This document shows positions 21,762 to 35,703 of a stretch of DNA of 64,000 nucleotides, one piece after another. Every line of letters starts with the position of its first letter. Position 1 is the stretch's first letter. The DNA is taken from positions 55,287,915 to 55,351,914 of the forward strand of contig OX387183.1 in the NCBI GenBank assembly GCA_947561395.2, given 5' to 3'. A model generated the notes under the pieces. That model saw only the letters and a program-made list of their open reading frames with translations, was not told the DNA's origin and searched no databases. The DNA is from Buxus sempervirens (Eukaryota; Streptophyta; Magnoliopsida; Buxales; Buxaceae). Both the position numbers and the translations under genes were made by a program.

Positions 21762-22791
21762 CTGTAGGACTTTTTTCTTTTTTCTTTTTTCCTCTTTGCA
21801 GGGTTGTTACTATGAGGTGCTCTTTCTTGATATCACTTATTTAAGTTACCAATGTCAAGGCAGGGTTACGTTCTTTGCGGATTCGGTTGGGTTATCGCCC
21901 TCGGACAGAGTAAAATGGACTGGTCTCGTAGACATAATCAAAATTTACGTTTGATTGATAGCCCCCTCTGGAGGGCAGGATCTTCTGCGTTGCCGTGCTT
22001 AACTTTTGGTAGAGCGAATTGAATGTACTTGTCTCCAACATCTGCCTTCATTTTGCCAAAAGTTTGGGCCTTTTGTTGCATTTTCTTTGGTTATATTAGT
22101 CCTTGAAAATTAAATCTGTGTTACGCTTACTCTTACTGGAAAGGTACTTAAAGTGAGTATTTGCTTCCAGTGAAAGGTGGTACGGAAGAAATGTTTAAGC
22201 AGGGAAGAAATGCTCGTGGTTCATTTCTGAACAATTTGAAGCCTAAAACAACCAGTGGAACTGACGATGGAATAATAAGATTATGACCTCATCATGGCAT
22301 ACTCCCTTCAAAGGGTAGTAATAAATAAATAAGATACGAAAAAAAAATTAGAAAAACGATAAATCAAAGAAAATGTGAACCAATAGCATTCCTGCTGGAA
22401 GCATAAAATCAAGCAATTACATCCCTATCAAAACGGATTTTTCCTTTTTTTTTTTGGTTTGCTACAAAACCATAGGATAAAACAAGAAGGTAATTTTGAG
22501 AGCAAGCTTAATGGAAAGTCAAATTCAAGGCCACCGCAAGTGAGAAAACAACAAACAAGAAAATTTTGATTGGTGCCTATCTGTTGTTTTGTATTGATAA
22601 CCCTTAAACCACAAATGCGATTGGAAATGGCAATGAAATTCCTTTGCTTTTTTACCCTTATACCTCTTGTATACTCCTACGATGTCGGTATAAGTTGTTT
22701 GTCTCTAAATATGATATCATCAAAGATGGAAAGTCTGATTATCCTCACTATGATTTTCACGGTCAGCTGCACTGGTTCAACATTCTATGTT
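21762..22791. other. Shared 3' flank between convergent S1FA and TFIIF beta
   Basis: The 1,030 bp between the two stop codons must hold both 3' UTRs and both poly(A) regions. T-rich sequence follows the S1FA stop. A-rich AATAAATAAATAAG lies near 22320. No coding frame was accepted. Confidence 0.6.
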
Positions 22792-25700
22792 TTACTGGGG
22801 AACTTCTTCCTCATCTGATCTCTTATATTCAGGCTTCAGCTGATAGGTACCTTGATTTGTTCCCTTGTTGTTGTAGACACAAAGGTCCTTGAGTATATCT
22901 TTCAGAAATTGCTGCATAGTTGCAATGACAGAATGTTAATGAATAAGCACTTTTCAGAAAAAATATGTACACATCTACATCTTAAGTTTTCATTTAGTTT
23001 GATGCGGATAACCTCAATAACCTAGTAATCAATCCTATTTTTTATGGCAACAAGAAAAAGTTTTTTTTTGGAAATTAAAAGGAAGTAGAGGAGAAGTAGA
23101 ATAAGTTATCCAATGGAGGCTATTGTGAAGTCTATAGCTTGATAGCCCATGAAAAACAGTTGTCATAACTCATAAGTCCTAAACTCCGACAACAATCATA
23201 AGATATTAGCTAGCTTATCAGTCATTGACATGATATTTTTCTTCCGTTTTCTTTCTTTCATTATTTATTTATCTATTTGTCTTTTTATTGGGAAAAGAGA
23301 GGGACATTCAATTAGATGGTATGGTCATATAATGTTTTGGCTTTTGTTCCTTATCTAGTTTGACTAAAACTTTTGTGGCTTTAGAGAGTTCTATGAAGGT
23401 GTCTTGCTGTATGCTAATTAAGAATGATATGATTTTAGTGAACAAAACCAGAAATAGGGTAGATGTGAAATTGGAGTCCCAAAAGAATACATTGAAAGCA
23501 AAAGATTTAAGTAAGTCAAACGAAGATCGAGCAAATTAAATATAAATTTTGCACAAAGGAACTCTAAGAAATGAGAATCAAGAGATTTCTAGAAGCAATC
23601 AACTTTGTTGATCAATTATTCATAAAGAGAAGCCATATTGATGAGTATATTGCGTATAAAAGCCTCATGGCTTAAATAGAGAGGCACTTCTAGTTTGTTA
23701 CATGATCAAAATATTCCAATAATGCTAAAATGAAAATTTTAGAGGACATTAGGCCTGTTATGATATCTAGATTCTAGATTAGAATGTTCGGCAACAAAGA
23801 AGCAACCCATACATAGTTTGTGTATTATTGAGATGGATGAACGAGAAGACCACAATAGACAAACGAATGAACAAATTCAAGGTTACCTACGTGCTGCCAA
23901 ATATGAGATAAAGTAGGTTAACATAATTTGGAAATGTAAAGCAAAGACCTGAGGGACGGTGTGAAGAAATACTCAGAAAAAGGATCTAAGAAAGCAAGAT
24001 GAGAACTAAAAAGAACCTGTATTAAGTTGCCTACAAAGAGTTTAGAGAATCATAATCTGACTAAATGGTTTTTGACATATTGGAATTTGGGATGGAGGAA
24101 TAGGATTCATGTTTCTAAATCCTATATAGTTGGGATAAAGGCATTTTAATTTTGTTGTTGCTACAGAATAACTGCTGTAGTAGACAAACATCCATTTCAT
24201 TCTAAAATTGTCTCTTGAAGTTTTTTCCTTGTCCCACAACTAATTTAACTACCATTAACCAATCACTATTCACTAATTCTTCTAGCACTTCTAAGATTAT
24301 ACTTCATGTCATTCTCTACCATGATTACCACACCATTTCTACTGTTTATTTTCCATATATACCATAGTTTATACTCATCAAACTCTTCAGCCTCGTATCT
24401 TTTCCATTTAGTCTTTTGTAGGCACCATATAATTTCACTTTCTACTGAAATTATAAGAACTAGATTTCTTATGTTGCCATCTTGTCTTGTGGGCTTACAT
24501 GAGTTGTAAATAGTGATCCTGTTTTATTATAGTGTGTCTATTAGAACAAACAAAGTTATTGGACAACCACATTCCAAGGAAAATTTAAGATTGAAAATGT
24601 GATTCATGAACACGTGGAATCCATTTGCAATCCACTTTGCGAAATTTCTCAAATTACCCCAGCATGGTATTCAAACTCAGGATCCAATGAAGGATTGTCA
24701 AGGGCCTATCCCCATTTGGATCTACTCCCAAATGAAGAAGTCAAAAGTATGAAAAAATGACAAAATTATCTCTTGCCTATCTCTTTCAAGTTTTCAACTT
24801 GGTGTAGTTAAATCAGATGATCAAAACAAGTTAAACCTAGCCAGAAAGAGTTTGAATCTTTTTAAAGTTTAACTAGGATGCATATCATGTCTGAACCAAA
24901 TCAAGATTGGACGGTACCTTAAACTATCCATCCCATCCTAATTAAAAATTAAAGAATTATGACTAAACCTGAAGAGATCTCTAGCCTTTCTTCAACTATT
25001 CCTTGATGACCAAAAGGCATGGGTAAAATTACACTCTTTTTCCTTTTCCTTCTTTTACATCATTTTCTTCCTTGGTATCACTTTCAACAACTAGCAACTG
25101 AGGGAAAAAAAAAAGAAAATACTTTCTAGATCATACCAATATCTTTATCTAACTTTTTGTACGATTGTTTATGAAACCAGCATTAAGACTATCAACCTGA
25201 ATCTTTCATATTAATGTCTCATTTTTCAGTTTGGAGAATGGTCTGGTTTAATAGCATCTTCCTTAGAGGAACAGTTTCTTCAAGCAAGTCACATATTGTA
25301 GATGCAGCTAAAAACAAGATGATCCATTGTATGACCAGATTTTGGGAAGTTCTCTTGTAAGTATTCTTAAAAAATACAGGATATTGAGGGGAATTCAACC
25401 AGAACAATATTGAAGAAGTCATTTGGCAAAATAATCATGTTTGAAAAGATATTTGATATCTGAATAAGGATTTTGCATATTTATGTACACAACAGGTATA
25501 TTACAGCACTGAATTGGTTCATAGATTGTCCAATTATAATAACAATAATGGGAAAAAAAGATAAGGGAGCATCATGAAAATTGTCAATATCAGATATCTA
25601 TCCAACCTAATATAGAGAAATTAGTTTCATAATTATAATGGACCAAGAGAAATGAATTACCATAAAATAAATAGCTTAATATCCAAAAATACAACTCTAT

Positions 25701-28700
25701 GAATTACGCAAAGAGTAAGAGATCAATTAACATACTTCAGGTTGGTCTGTTTCTTGAATCAACTGCCTTAATGTCCAATTTGGTTGCCTTTCAAAGAGCT
25801 TAAACATTATCTCTTCCATTTCTCCACGGTCTCTTCTTGTTCTTTTCATGTCTGATCCTTTCATTGGAATTATTTTCTTCTTATCCTATCCAGAGACAGC
25901 AGATATGATGATTGATGACAATTTATAAAAATTGGAAAATTAGTTAATCCAATAAAAAATAGGAGTGTGTACTGGGGAATGATGAAACAAAAGTACACTT
26001 AATATGCAAAAAGCGTAGTCTAAGCACCTTTGATCCAGAAGCCAACATAAGCATCCCTGGCATTGGGCGCATATGAACTCCACGATCATCATCAATCACC
26101 TGGAATTGGAATGAAATTACATACAATAGATGTGAACACACCAAGACATTTTATATAAATGATAGATTAGAAAATATATACTGAAGAAAAAACTTACCCG
26201 TATTTGTCTACTTTTGGTCATATATTTGCTTGTTCGTTCACGACAGAGTTTTCCATAGTCGCCAATGTTTTCATTGTGGGGCTTCATGTCAAATTTGTTG
26301 AGTACCTTCCCCTCCACTGAAATCTTTCCTACAAACCGGAAGGGTCTTTCATCCAGATTGATTGAGTTTGCTTAACAGACAATTCTAAATGAAGAATTCC
26401 AAATCTTGAAATGACAACTTAAATGTGAAAATTAGAACTTTAATATCTTAATGAAGTCTCCTAAAGTATGAAAAAAAAGGAAAAAATAAAGGCCATAATC
26501 AAAGTGTAGGTCCCATTTTTAATATCTTAATCAAGTCTCGTAAAGTAAGAAAAAAGGAAAAAAAGAAAAGACCATAACCAAAGTGTAGGTCCCATGAAGA
26601 AATGGACCTAACCTTTGGCACTTTTGTACAAAGTGGCTATGGTGGGACTCAAAGCTTTATTCTCACACTAGCATCCTGATTTTTTTTACCATCACACCAA
26701 TAAAATTAACATTAAAGCAATTCGGGTCAACATAGAATGATCAGCATAGGCATGGTTAGGGATTCACATAGGAATAAGAGGGATATAAACTTTTGGGTAC
26801 ATATGAAGGCATCTGACCCAGATCAATCATGCAGCTCTATATGTGAGCCATATCACATAGAAATATCCAAATTGAAGCAGATTTTGCGCCTATTCTCTGT
26901 TCATCAAAATCTACTCCATTTAGTACCTTAAAAGAAAAATCTGAATCAAGTAACAAAGTCCATACACATGCATATAAAGAAGGAAAGGGATTTAAAAAGG
27001 GAAAAAGAAGACAAATTGGTTTGATAGTAAGCTATGAACTGATCCACTTGTTGCCCTAAAGATTATTCCTAGTAGAGAGAATTGAAACTTACAGCTACAA
27101 AAGACTTTAGTTTGGGTGATTGTGACCATCTGATCACAGCTCAAATGATCATCATCTGATTGGGCATCTCGTTAGCTCCAACTAAAAGATTTTTCTTGAT
27201 CACAGCTAGGCCCCGTTTGGATAGCAAGAGAATACAAGAAACTGAAAGAAAATAGGCTTTTCTCGCTTCCCAAGTGTGTGGATGATCAAGATTAAAAATG
27301 ATAATAACCACCCCTTTTGTTTCTTGCACATTAATATCGGCTTCTGCATTGTGAGAAACGAGATTTGAAAATTTTCCAATGATACCCCTCTTCCAATGAT
27401 GGTTATCTTGTTCAACCCTATAATAGTGTCCTGCATCTGCATGACTCTTCTTTACATTCTTTTTTTAATTTATTTTCTTCTCTGCAACTTCTTGAATTCT
27501 TGGTATTGGGGGTGCATTATCAGCATAAATAGAAAGTATCAACATTGTCACATGTTACAAGCATGAGCAGCTATCGTATTGAGACACTAAATACTAATAT
27601 GATCACGGAACTTCTTGCCTAGTGTTTAAGTCATTTCATACAAAAAAAAAGTTGTATTCATCGATGATATACCTATTTATAACATAAAAACTTATTCTTG
27701 GGCTTGTTGATTATTGTTTGTTAATAATTAAAATTTTGGATTATATAATTATTCATTAATAATTAAATTTTTGGGTTATATCTATGTAAGGGTAGGATTG
27801 AAAAAATTCTTTAGGATTCCTATGATTTTCTTGTTATACAAACATAAAATGCAAGATTTTTAGTAATAACTATATAATTTTCTTGTAGCATCCAAACAGC
27901 ATCAAGAAAGTTATTTTTCTGTTTCCTTTCTTTTCATTTTCTTCTCTTTTCTTTTCTCACTCTCTTTTCTCACATTCTCTCGACATCCAAACAGAGCCCT
28001 ACAGATTCAAGTTCATGTTTGAGCTAGGAGGGGACTTCAATCCAAGTCTCTAGTATGGCCACTAAGACTCCTTATCAACCAAGCTGTCTGGGAGCACCAC
28101 ATGATTTGTTCCATATGTCTTAACAACTAGAAAAAACAACCCCATAGTTCATAGACTGGACTAGGATTGGGATGCTTGGTATTAATACTTATTCCTGTCT
28201 CTTCTACTGTCATTATTTCATAGCTTGAATTTTTTAGTCTTGAATGTCAAAAAGATAACTCTTATAGTATGTAACCATGTATACATATGTATACATATAT
28301 GTACACACAGGCACATGCGCACAGAGAGAGAGATCCATATACATATATATATTTCTTAACAAAATTTCTGTTTGCAATTTCTAGTTTCTTAGAAACTGCT
28401 ACTGCAACATAGAAAGGCAACAGAGTAATTGAACGAAAAGAGACATAGAGTTCACCTGTGGATTCTACATTTATAGCTCTTGTGGCTGATTGGCTCACTC
28501 AAAAGGTTCAAGAACCAGCAGCCTAGCACTTCTGATAATTTGAAACTTGTTACTAACTCTGGAGTTTATCCTTCATAAATTAAACCACTCATTCTTTTCA
28601 TTGTGGCATAGCTTGCCGTTAGTAATTGTAGAGGGCCTTGTAGAAAATGTTACATTGTCTCTCTAATGCATAAATCATACATGCTAATTGAATCTCTATA

Positions 28701-31700
28701 CTATTTTTTGAATTGCATCATTCCTATGACATTCACATTGAGATAGCATAGTTATAGCTAAACTGAGGCACTGAAATGTTTATTGTTCCTTCCTAAACTG
28801 GAGAAAGCATGACAACCACTTCATGTATATATGCATATATGTTGAATATGTCAAAATAATAGAGAAAATGATACCTGTTGTCAGTTTGAACTTTAAAGAG
28901 TAGCATATTTGGTTCACATGACAAAATAATCATCTCCACACGCATATGCATTTCATCAGTAACATTCCGTGAAGATCCATGTTTTAGCATAATTTTGAAC
29001 AATTATTGCATTTTATGCAAGGGTGGAGATGAACTTCTTAGAAGTAATCTTCAGTGGCATTATCCCTTGTTCTTTAGACATTCCAAATGAATAATCTAAG
29101 GGATCGCTAATTGGTTGTGATGCAAATCTTTCCGATTGAGTTTAGGGATTGGGATTTCAAGAATCAAGGCTATAACCTTCTGGATAGGTGAATCAATATA
29201 CATCATTGAATAAAAAAAAAGAAACACTAATTAACACATCCTTACTGCAGAGGCGTATGCTAAAAGATGAATGATGTAACAACTTATAAAATGAATTTTG
29301 TAGTACTACGACAGCAATAGTGTATGATGCTAGCCTGACGACTTCTCTTCCTCCTTGTTGGGGGGATCCAGGTGTATACAGCCAAGTTTGGAGTTATTGA
29401 CAAAATGAGGATCCCATATTGCATGAGCAATAGATTAAATGTAAAGGGTCTTATATCCATCACGAAATTTCCTTGCCAAACCACATGAAACGGATTTCTG
29501 GAAGCCCACAGAAAAATGATTGCTAACTGCTCGAAGTGAGAATTAAAAACATTCTGATAAAGACATTCCAGAAAAAAGAGGGGGAAAAAAAAGGAAAAAG
29601 TGAGAGAAAAGAATGCAGCTTAGCTGAATTTCTGGTCAAATTCTTCCAAACCTATACTACTGAATTCTAGAATCCCCCACTAAATATGAATGAAATTCCC
29701 AAGTAAACCCACATTTGACACCTTATCTAGGTGATTATTCTGTTAATTATTACAACTCGCAATGAATTGAGAGCTCATTTCTGATATGGCATTTGCCTGT
29801 CATAGGACATATCCATGTTTCAGTGTTATTATCTTCGGATACATTTGCTTTTATCAGGCATATAAAAATCAATATCCTCGTCAGTATCCCATATTTTACT
29901 GTTTGGTACTAACATCTAGAACAAAGTTGATATAGTGCTGAAAGAACAAAAGCTAATATCAAAGGAACAATGGTAATATCATACTGCAATTGGTTGATTA
30001 TCCCACCTGAAAAGAAAGGTTTCCTTGATGATACAAACAAGAAAAGGATGGGTACTGCTACCACTTTGCAGGCTATTCTTTCTATTTGGCTATAGAAAAT
30101 GATGAAGAAAGCAGCAACAGCACGAGAAGGGGCAAGGTAAAATAAAAAGTAGTTGAGTAGGATTTTTTTCACGTTACTGAATTTTTGAACAGTTATATGA
30201 GAATATTATGTACCTTACCTTGATTTGTCTCAGAAAATACACACATTGGGATGAAGTCTTTAGACATATCCAAAGAGTAACATTTTGGTACATTCCCAGC
30301 TTCAGCGCCAGCCAACTCCATTGTAAACTGATTATCATTGAAACACATGTGAGTTTCAGAAAAGAAACAGAAATTTTCAAAGATACAAGCATTCTTTCTT
30401 ACAAAACCTTAAACATAGCAACAAACATGAGCCTTGAAAGTCGTATAATCACCATAATACCTCCTTTAGAATCTTTATAACTAGAGGTGCAATGTGGATC
30501 CACTAAACTTGAAAAATGGATCCAAGGTATGTTTGTATTGACTTTTTTTTTTTTTTTTATCTAGTTTGGCTTTTGGCTTGACAACCTCAATCCAGAACCA
30601 GAAGATATATATTTTACCAAGTATCAAGGGATTGAACTTATGAGTCACACAATGAAATCAAAGCGTAATGGAAAAAAGGTAAATAAGAATGACCTGATTT
30701 TTTTTTTTTATTATATAAAAAAGAATGACCAGATTGTAAGGAAATCAATCTCACAAGAAGGTTTATCGTTGAGATATGTGATCCTTTTACTTGGGCATAT
30801 AGTGGAGAGAAGGAACACTAATCAAATAAATTGAGTTCGAATTTTACAGTTTTGTTCAAATTCAGGAGCTTGGTAAATTACGGCCAACAATGGTATAACT
30901 AAAATACAAGAAAAAGAGTTATTCACCTTCATAGATTTGACTCAAAATCCTCAAACATCTCTGTTTTTTTTTCTTCTACACAGACAAGGCTAACCTTCAT
31001 AGGATTTTAATTTCATAGTGGGATTCATATATTAGCCTAGGATCAATCATGAAGCTATTAGCCTAGGATCAATCATGAAGCCAACATCTAGAGGAAAGAA
31101 TAATAAAATAAATTTTCAATGAAATTTGTTTGTTTAGTTCGTGAAAAAATATTGGCCCATTGGAAAATGTTTTTTCAAAAGAACCTCACTTTTCCTTTAA
31201 AAGACTTTCATAATTTTCATCTTAAAATATAGGGGAAACAATGGAAAGGAAACTGCTATTTTACTTTTCTTTCCATTGTTTTCAAACCAGACAAACTGCA
31301 AGTGTGAACAATAACATAACAAACAGCGTCAGAAGATCCATTCTGGTAAGCCAGAAGAATTGAGCATTAGACATTATATGATCAATAGACTTTCTGATTA
31401 CTTTAAAGGAGAAAAATTACATTAGTAAGAAGTCTGCATGCCGCCGTTGGCATCACCAAACTATCCTCATTCTCTATAATAAGGGACAATATAAATGTAT
31501 ACAGTGCAATTAGAGGCCTCTACTTCCTTATATTCAAGTCAGTGTTATAATTAGCTATGGCAGCCTGATAAATGTATAAAAAACAAAATCCACCTTGTAC
31601 GCATCCTACTCTGAAATACTAACAAGAGCTTGAACGATGTTTTCAATGCATCAGAAAAGTATCATTATGCTTTAAAATATTCTGAATCTCAATTGTGGCA

Positions 31701-34700
31701 TTAATTTCATTCCTGGTTGTAATAGAATAACTTTTCCTCAAATTCCAAAAGTCCTAGATTTGTGTTCTTTTTGGCCAAATGTTTGAAATGCCACAAATTT
31801 TGAAATGGCTCAAATCTAGTGAAGTCCAAAATATTGTTTAAATTTAATACACTGATGCCTGAAATGGATCACATTTATCATTCACACAAACAGCATAAAA
31901 ATGTATCCTGCAAGGTGTTCCCACATTATTGTTACCTTGAGAATCAGTACAGTATAATATGCATAAAAGCAGTCACATTCACAAACCATGTTTAAATGAT
32001 GCTATGAAACCTCTGCACGCCAAAAAATTCTTGACATATATAATATTTCACTTAGGTACCCCTGAACTGACCATGGAACCCTAAATCATTAAAATTGTTT
32101 TGCAAGAAATGTTGTAAATCAAGTCAAGGATCATTGTACTAGTTTTGATGCTGTTTCACTAAAGGCTTGTGTGCTGTTTTTCAGGACTTTCACCTGCACA
32201 CAAGGTCTGCAGATTTTTTTGTTCCCCCTTCTGAGAAAATTTGAAAAATCCAAAAATTCAAAAAATCTCAACTCCCTTTAGCATTTGTTATTTATAAAAT
32301 TACAAACCTTTTAAAAAGTTATAGCTAAGGATTTAATCAAATTCATTGAATTTTCACGAATTAAATTGTTTTCACTTTATAAAAATTTGTTATCATTGTT
32401 CAAGTAAATGTGAAAAAAAAATTTAAGTGTCTAAATTGAAAAGAGACACATGTAAAAATTGAAATAATGATTCAACAGATATAAGGATAAAATGTCATAT
32501 AATTAAATTATTAACTTTATAACTGTAAAATGAACCAAAATTTCATACTTTTCCAATATATAAGTTGAATTATATAAGGGCAAAGTCCTAATAGTCATTT
32601 TCTATAAGGAGGTAAAAGTAACAACAAACTAAATGTAGGGAGAAGACATTGTAATTTTTAAAAATATAGTAGGATATATTTATAATTTCATGTAATTTCA
32701 ATATCAATTTGTGTATTTTGATATTTGGTTTTTAAATTTATTTTTTGTTTGATTAAAACAGGGAAAAGAACAAGTTCTTGCTTTGTTCAAACAGATCCTA
32801 AGTCTTGAACCCATGGTCACCAATGAAGGAATGTGCCCAAGTTTGGGATGACAATTTGTGTTGGGGGTGGGGGCTTGGGGTGTGCATGTGTGTGCTGGGT
32901 GGGGTGGAGTTTTAAATGGGCAACCCGCACCGCCCCAAAGGGTAAGGGTTTGGTATGGCATACTTAGGGGCAATTTATGGCTTACTCAAACCACCCCGAA
33001 CTCGACTTTAAGCCATTAAAATATTTTCCAATTACATGACATATTATAAAATACATATTTTATGAATAGATATATTATTAAGTTATAAATTCTAATTAAA
33101 CATTCATATGTTTCCATTTTATAGTACAGTTGGGTCAACCTTGACTTTACTATAATTAAATAATTCAACTCTACTATAAAAAGGGATATTATTACATGTC
33201 ATCATCATCATAAGCCAGTTCCCACCAAACTAGGGTTGGCAACACGAATCTAATTGTCTCTCTATCTCGCTCTATTAAAAATCATATTTTCAGTTAATTT
33301 ATGTTTTTATAAATCTTGTTTTATAGACTCCATCCATGTCTTTTTAGGTCTCCCTCTTGCTCGCTTAGGCTCTTCAATCTGCATACTCTCACACCTTCTA
33401 ACAATTGCATTTCTAGGTCTCCGCTTTATATGACCAAGCCACCTTAACCTACTTTCCTCAATTTTATCTCTAATGCATGATATGCCTAATCACTTTTGAA
33501 TGTATTTATTTCTTACATTATTAATTAATTTATTATAATTAAAAAATTCGTATGTTCCCATTTTATAATACAATCGGATTTTGTTACCAACCCGATAGGG
33601 TTAACAGCGGGTTTGATATGGCCTGAACCCTTATAGGGGAGGGTTAGGGTTTGGTGGCAAACCCGTTATAGGCCTGCCCTATTTCCATCCCTAGCCCAAG
33701 TAGTTATCTCTCTCTCTCTCTCTCCCTCTTTCATCTCGTCTCATCTCTCCTTCTCTCTACTTTTTTTACATATTCCACACAACACACCATGCTGTCATGA
33801 AAAATCCTACAATTTCAATGGCATGGAGGATGTGCTAGTGACATTGCTTAAATTTCAATCGATATAAGGCAAAATATTGCTGGTGACAGTCAAAATAAGG
33901 GTTTTTTAACACTAACGGAATGGATTTCTTTAAGAACCCACCGGATGAAAAATTTTGTTAAATTGACCTTTGTTAACTTGACCTTTCATCTTTGAAAACT
34001 CAAGTAGAATATCAAAATTTAGAAATGTCACCTTTGTGGAATGGTACTTTGAAAGAATCAAGGCAAGAATTAATCCTATAAATGCTAAACTTTGAAGTGG
34101 ATCTGTATAATGAAGTTTTAGAAATTTTGCTAAATTTTTTTAAGCATTGGCATCGTTGCAAAAGTAGAGTAACCATCTAAAACAATATATTAATCATGAG
34201 AGACTAAATTTAATCTTCTCATGCAAGCGATGCACTGAATGACCACATTTTAGATATGCTGCCCTTGTTTCCATGCTAATCGTGATTCTATTAAATTTTA
34301 TACACAGAAGTACTTAAATCTCCATGACTAATGGTCAATAACTTCTTCCATGGATGATAACAACGTTTCAACGAAGAATGTCTTCTTTCTGTCACAATAA
34401 GAAGTAGGGCTTTCATGTAGGTAATGTCCATAACGCCTCTTCGACTTTCAAGAAAATAAAAGAGAACACAATAAAAACAGAGTTTAGTCCCAAATCAGAG
34501 CCACTTTTTTGATAATAAAGCAATTCAAACCATATAAACACCCAAACCGGTACACTGATCATCTCCAAACAAGCATTTCTTTCAAGAAACACTCAGAATC
34601 CACATCAATCCCGTCAAAACAGTCCTTGCATGCAATCGCAAGAATCTCAACCGAGTAATCCACACAATTAAAACCGGAAAAACTAAAACAAAAGAAACAT

Positions 34701-34982
34701 TCCGATTCGAGAAGCGAAATGCGTGCACAGGAACAATCAAGAAACCCTAGCATCGAAATTACATGCATGTGGCAAACGAAGACAAATAACCTGAGCAGAA
34801 GAGGAGTCATCGTTGGGATGGAGAGGATCGACGGAGAGAACGACCTTCGCGACAGGTCGAACAGACTCGATGGCGCTTTGAGATTGCCATGACCGAGAGA
34901 CAACAGGAGGACACTTCATCAGCCATACTGCTCGATCAGCCTTGTTCGTCTCCAGCTCTCCGTTGCAGCCCTGCTCCTCCAT
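22792..34982 (-). CDS. TFIIFB: Transcription initiation factor IIF subunit beta (RAP30 homologue)
   Basis: Six exons join in phase: 34982-34791, 30327-30219, 26328-26198, 26099-26028, 25885-25736 and 22911-22792 (TAA), giving 257 aa, close to other plant TFIIF beta proteins. The N-terminal half (residues about 1-150) is the barrel that dimerises with TFIIF alpha. It includes [30 protein letters not shown] and [18 protein letters not shown]. Next come [10 protein letters not shown] (about 149-158) and the C-terminal winged helix, with [33 protein letters not shown] and [19 protein letters not shown] escorts RNA polymerase II to promoters in the nucleus. All introns are GT-AG, but four are 1.9-4.5 kb or near that and carry RTE and Harbinger insertions. 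A Mutator-type MITE sits about 140 bp upstream of the ATG. Nothing suggests a pseudogene. Confidence 0.97.
23815..24085 (+). mobile_element. RTE-type LINE C-terminal fragment in the last TFIIF beta intron
   Basis: The translation runs L-L-R-W-M-N-E-K-T, then a degenerate S-R-L-T block, then [15 protein letters not shown], then an N-L-T-like end near 24055. This order matches the RTE C-terminal region (LRWM.G.T, LRWFGHV.RRPE). It is antisense to the host gene. Confidence 0.65.
26441..26600. repeat. 79-bp tandem duplication in a TFIIF beta intron
   Basis: AATATCTTAATNAAGTCTC recurs after 79 bp, and both copies end with AAAGTGTAGGTCCCAT. The copies differ by a few substitutions and A-tract length. 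Confidence 0.85.
27209..27998. mobile_element. PIF/Harbinger-type MITE-like element
   Basis: The ends GGCCCCGTTTGGAT (left) and, reverse complemented, GGCTCTGTTTGGAT (right) bound 790 bp, with CTA on both sides (27206-27208, 27999-28001). The TIRs continue as A/G-rich versus C/T-rich inverted sequence. No transposase frame is present. It lies in the intron between TFIIF beta exons 2 and 3. Confidence 0.6.
28280..28345. repeat. Microsatellite-like TATACATA/CA/GA tract
   Basis: Alternating TATACATATG, ACACAGGCACA and GAGAGAGAG runs form simple sequence within the TFIIF beta intron. Confidence 0.7.
31031..31082. repeat. 26-bp direct tandem duplication
   Basis: ATTAGCCTAGGATCAATCAT followed by GAAGC occurs twice in a row within the first TFIIF beta intron. 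Confidence 0.85.
33199..33540 (-). mobile_element. RTE-type LINE 3' end, best preserved copy
   Basis: The minus strand keeps a nearly continuous frame: N-V-R-N-K-Y-I-Q-K, then [14 protein letters not shown], then [16 protein letters not shown]. The terminal block follows, ending in (ATG)n-like GATGATGATGAC. These are the C-terminal landmarks of RTE-clade LINE polyproteins. The copy is heavily 5'-truncated. Similar 35-bp sequences near 33100 and 33550 (CATATGTTTCCATTTTATAG and CGTATGTTCCCATTTTATAA) flank it and may be a flanking duplication. Confidence 0.75.
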
Positions 34983-35120
34983 CTCGCCAAGAAGGTGAGT
35001 AAAACCGTTTTTTGGCTCCCTTAATATAACGAACGAACAAGACCGCCCTCCAAATGCACAAATATATAATAATTAAATATAAGGGAGCTACGCTGTCGCT
35101 GGACTCGCTACCCCACCGAC

Positions 35121-35334
35121 GGAAAGAAATCCTCAGCAATGCTATACTGCATTGCTTACTGAAGTGGCCGTGAGATGCTGCCATGTGTAGCATCTCACGG
35201 TCAGTATTCTCACGGTCAGTATTCTTGGAAGTGGCCCCATGAAACGTGAGAAAACACTGACCTTGACCTTGAGATGCTATAGCATCTCACACCCACTTCA
35301 GTAAACAATGCAAACATTGCAGAAGATTTTATTT
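35121..35334. mobile_element. Mutator-type MITE in the TFIIF beta promoter
   Basis: A 10-bp direct repeat, CCCCACCGAC, flanks it (35111-35120 and 35335-35344). The inverted ends share CAGCAATG/CTGCAATG, TTACTGAAGTGG and GTGAGATGCT over about 45 bp. The size (214 bp) and the 9-10 bp TSD fit a MULE-derived MITE. It contains a short internal duplication of TCACGGTCAGTATTC. It lies about 140 bp upstream of the TFIIF beta ATG, so it may overlap the promoter or leader. Confidence 0.8.
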
Positions 35335-35703
35335 CCCCACCGACCATTGTCACCTGGTCTCTGTTCTTGAATGTCACTCGCATGTAGGCTGTAGCATAGA
35401 AATCACACGGTGGGTCCCGCTTCTGATGGTTTAGTGGGACCGAGCCCAAAGCAATGCTAGGCGTATATAAGGGGGCATGCCTATAAACGCAAGATTAGCA
35501 GGTGGCAGCATCGAGAACAGAGACCATTTCCAGCGGTCTACCCTTCGCGTTCGGCTTGATTGGACAAGAAAACTGTCTTATCCATTTGTCTTTGCGTTAG
35601 GTGGACAGATCGAACGGTTATGATCATCTGATTATGGAAAGGCCCACCAAGCAGCGTGCGCGTCCATGGTTACCCTTGTATGGTCACAACTAGTTGTTTT
35701 ACC

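Noticed and set aside
33590-33700. Possible hAT MITE end (CTAGGGATGGAAATAGGG on the minus strand)
   Set aside because: The partner inverted repeat and target duplication could not be located.
34559-34903. 114-codon minus-strand frame overlapping TFIIF beta exon 1
   Set aside because: It is another frame of the exon plus intron; the exon 1 reading that joins exon 2 gives the TFIIF sequence.
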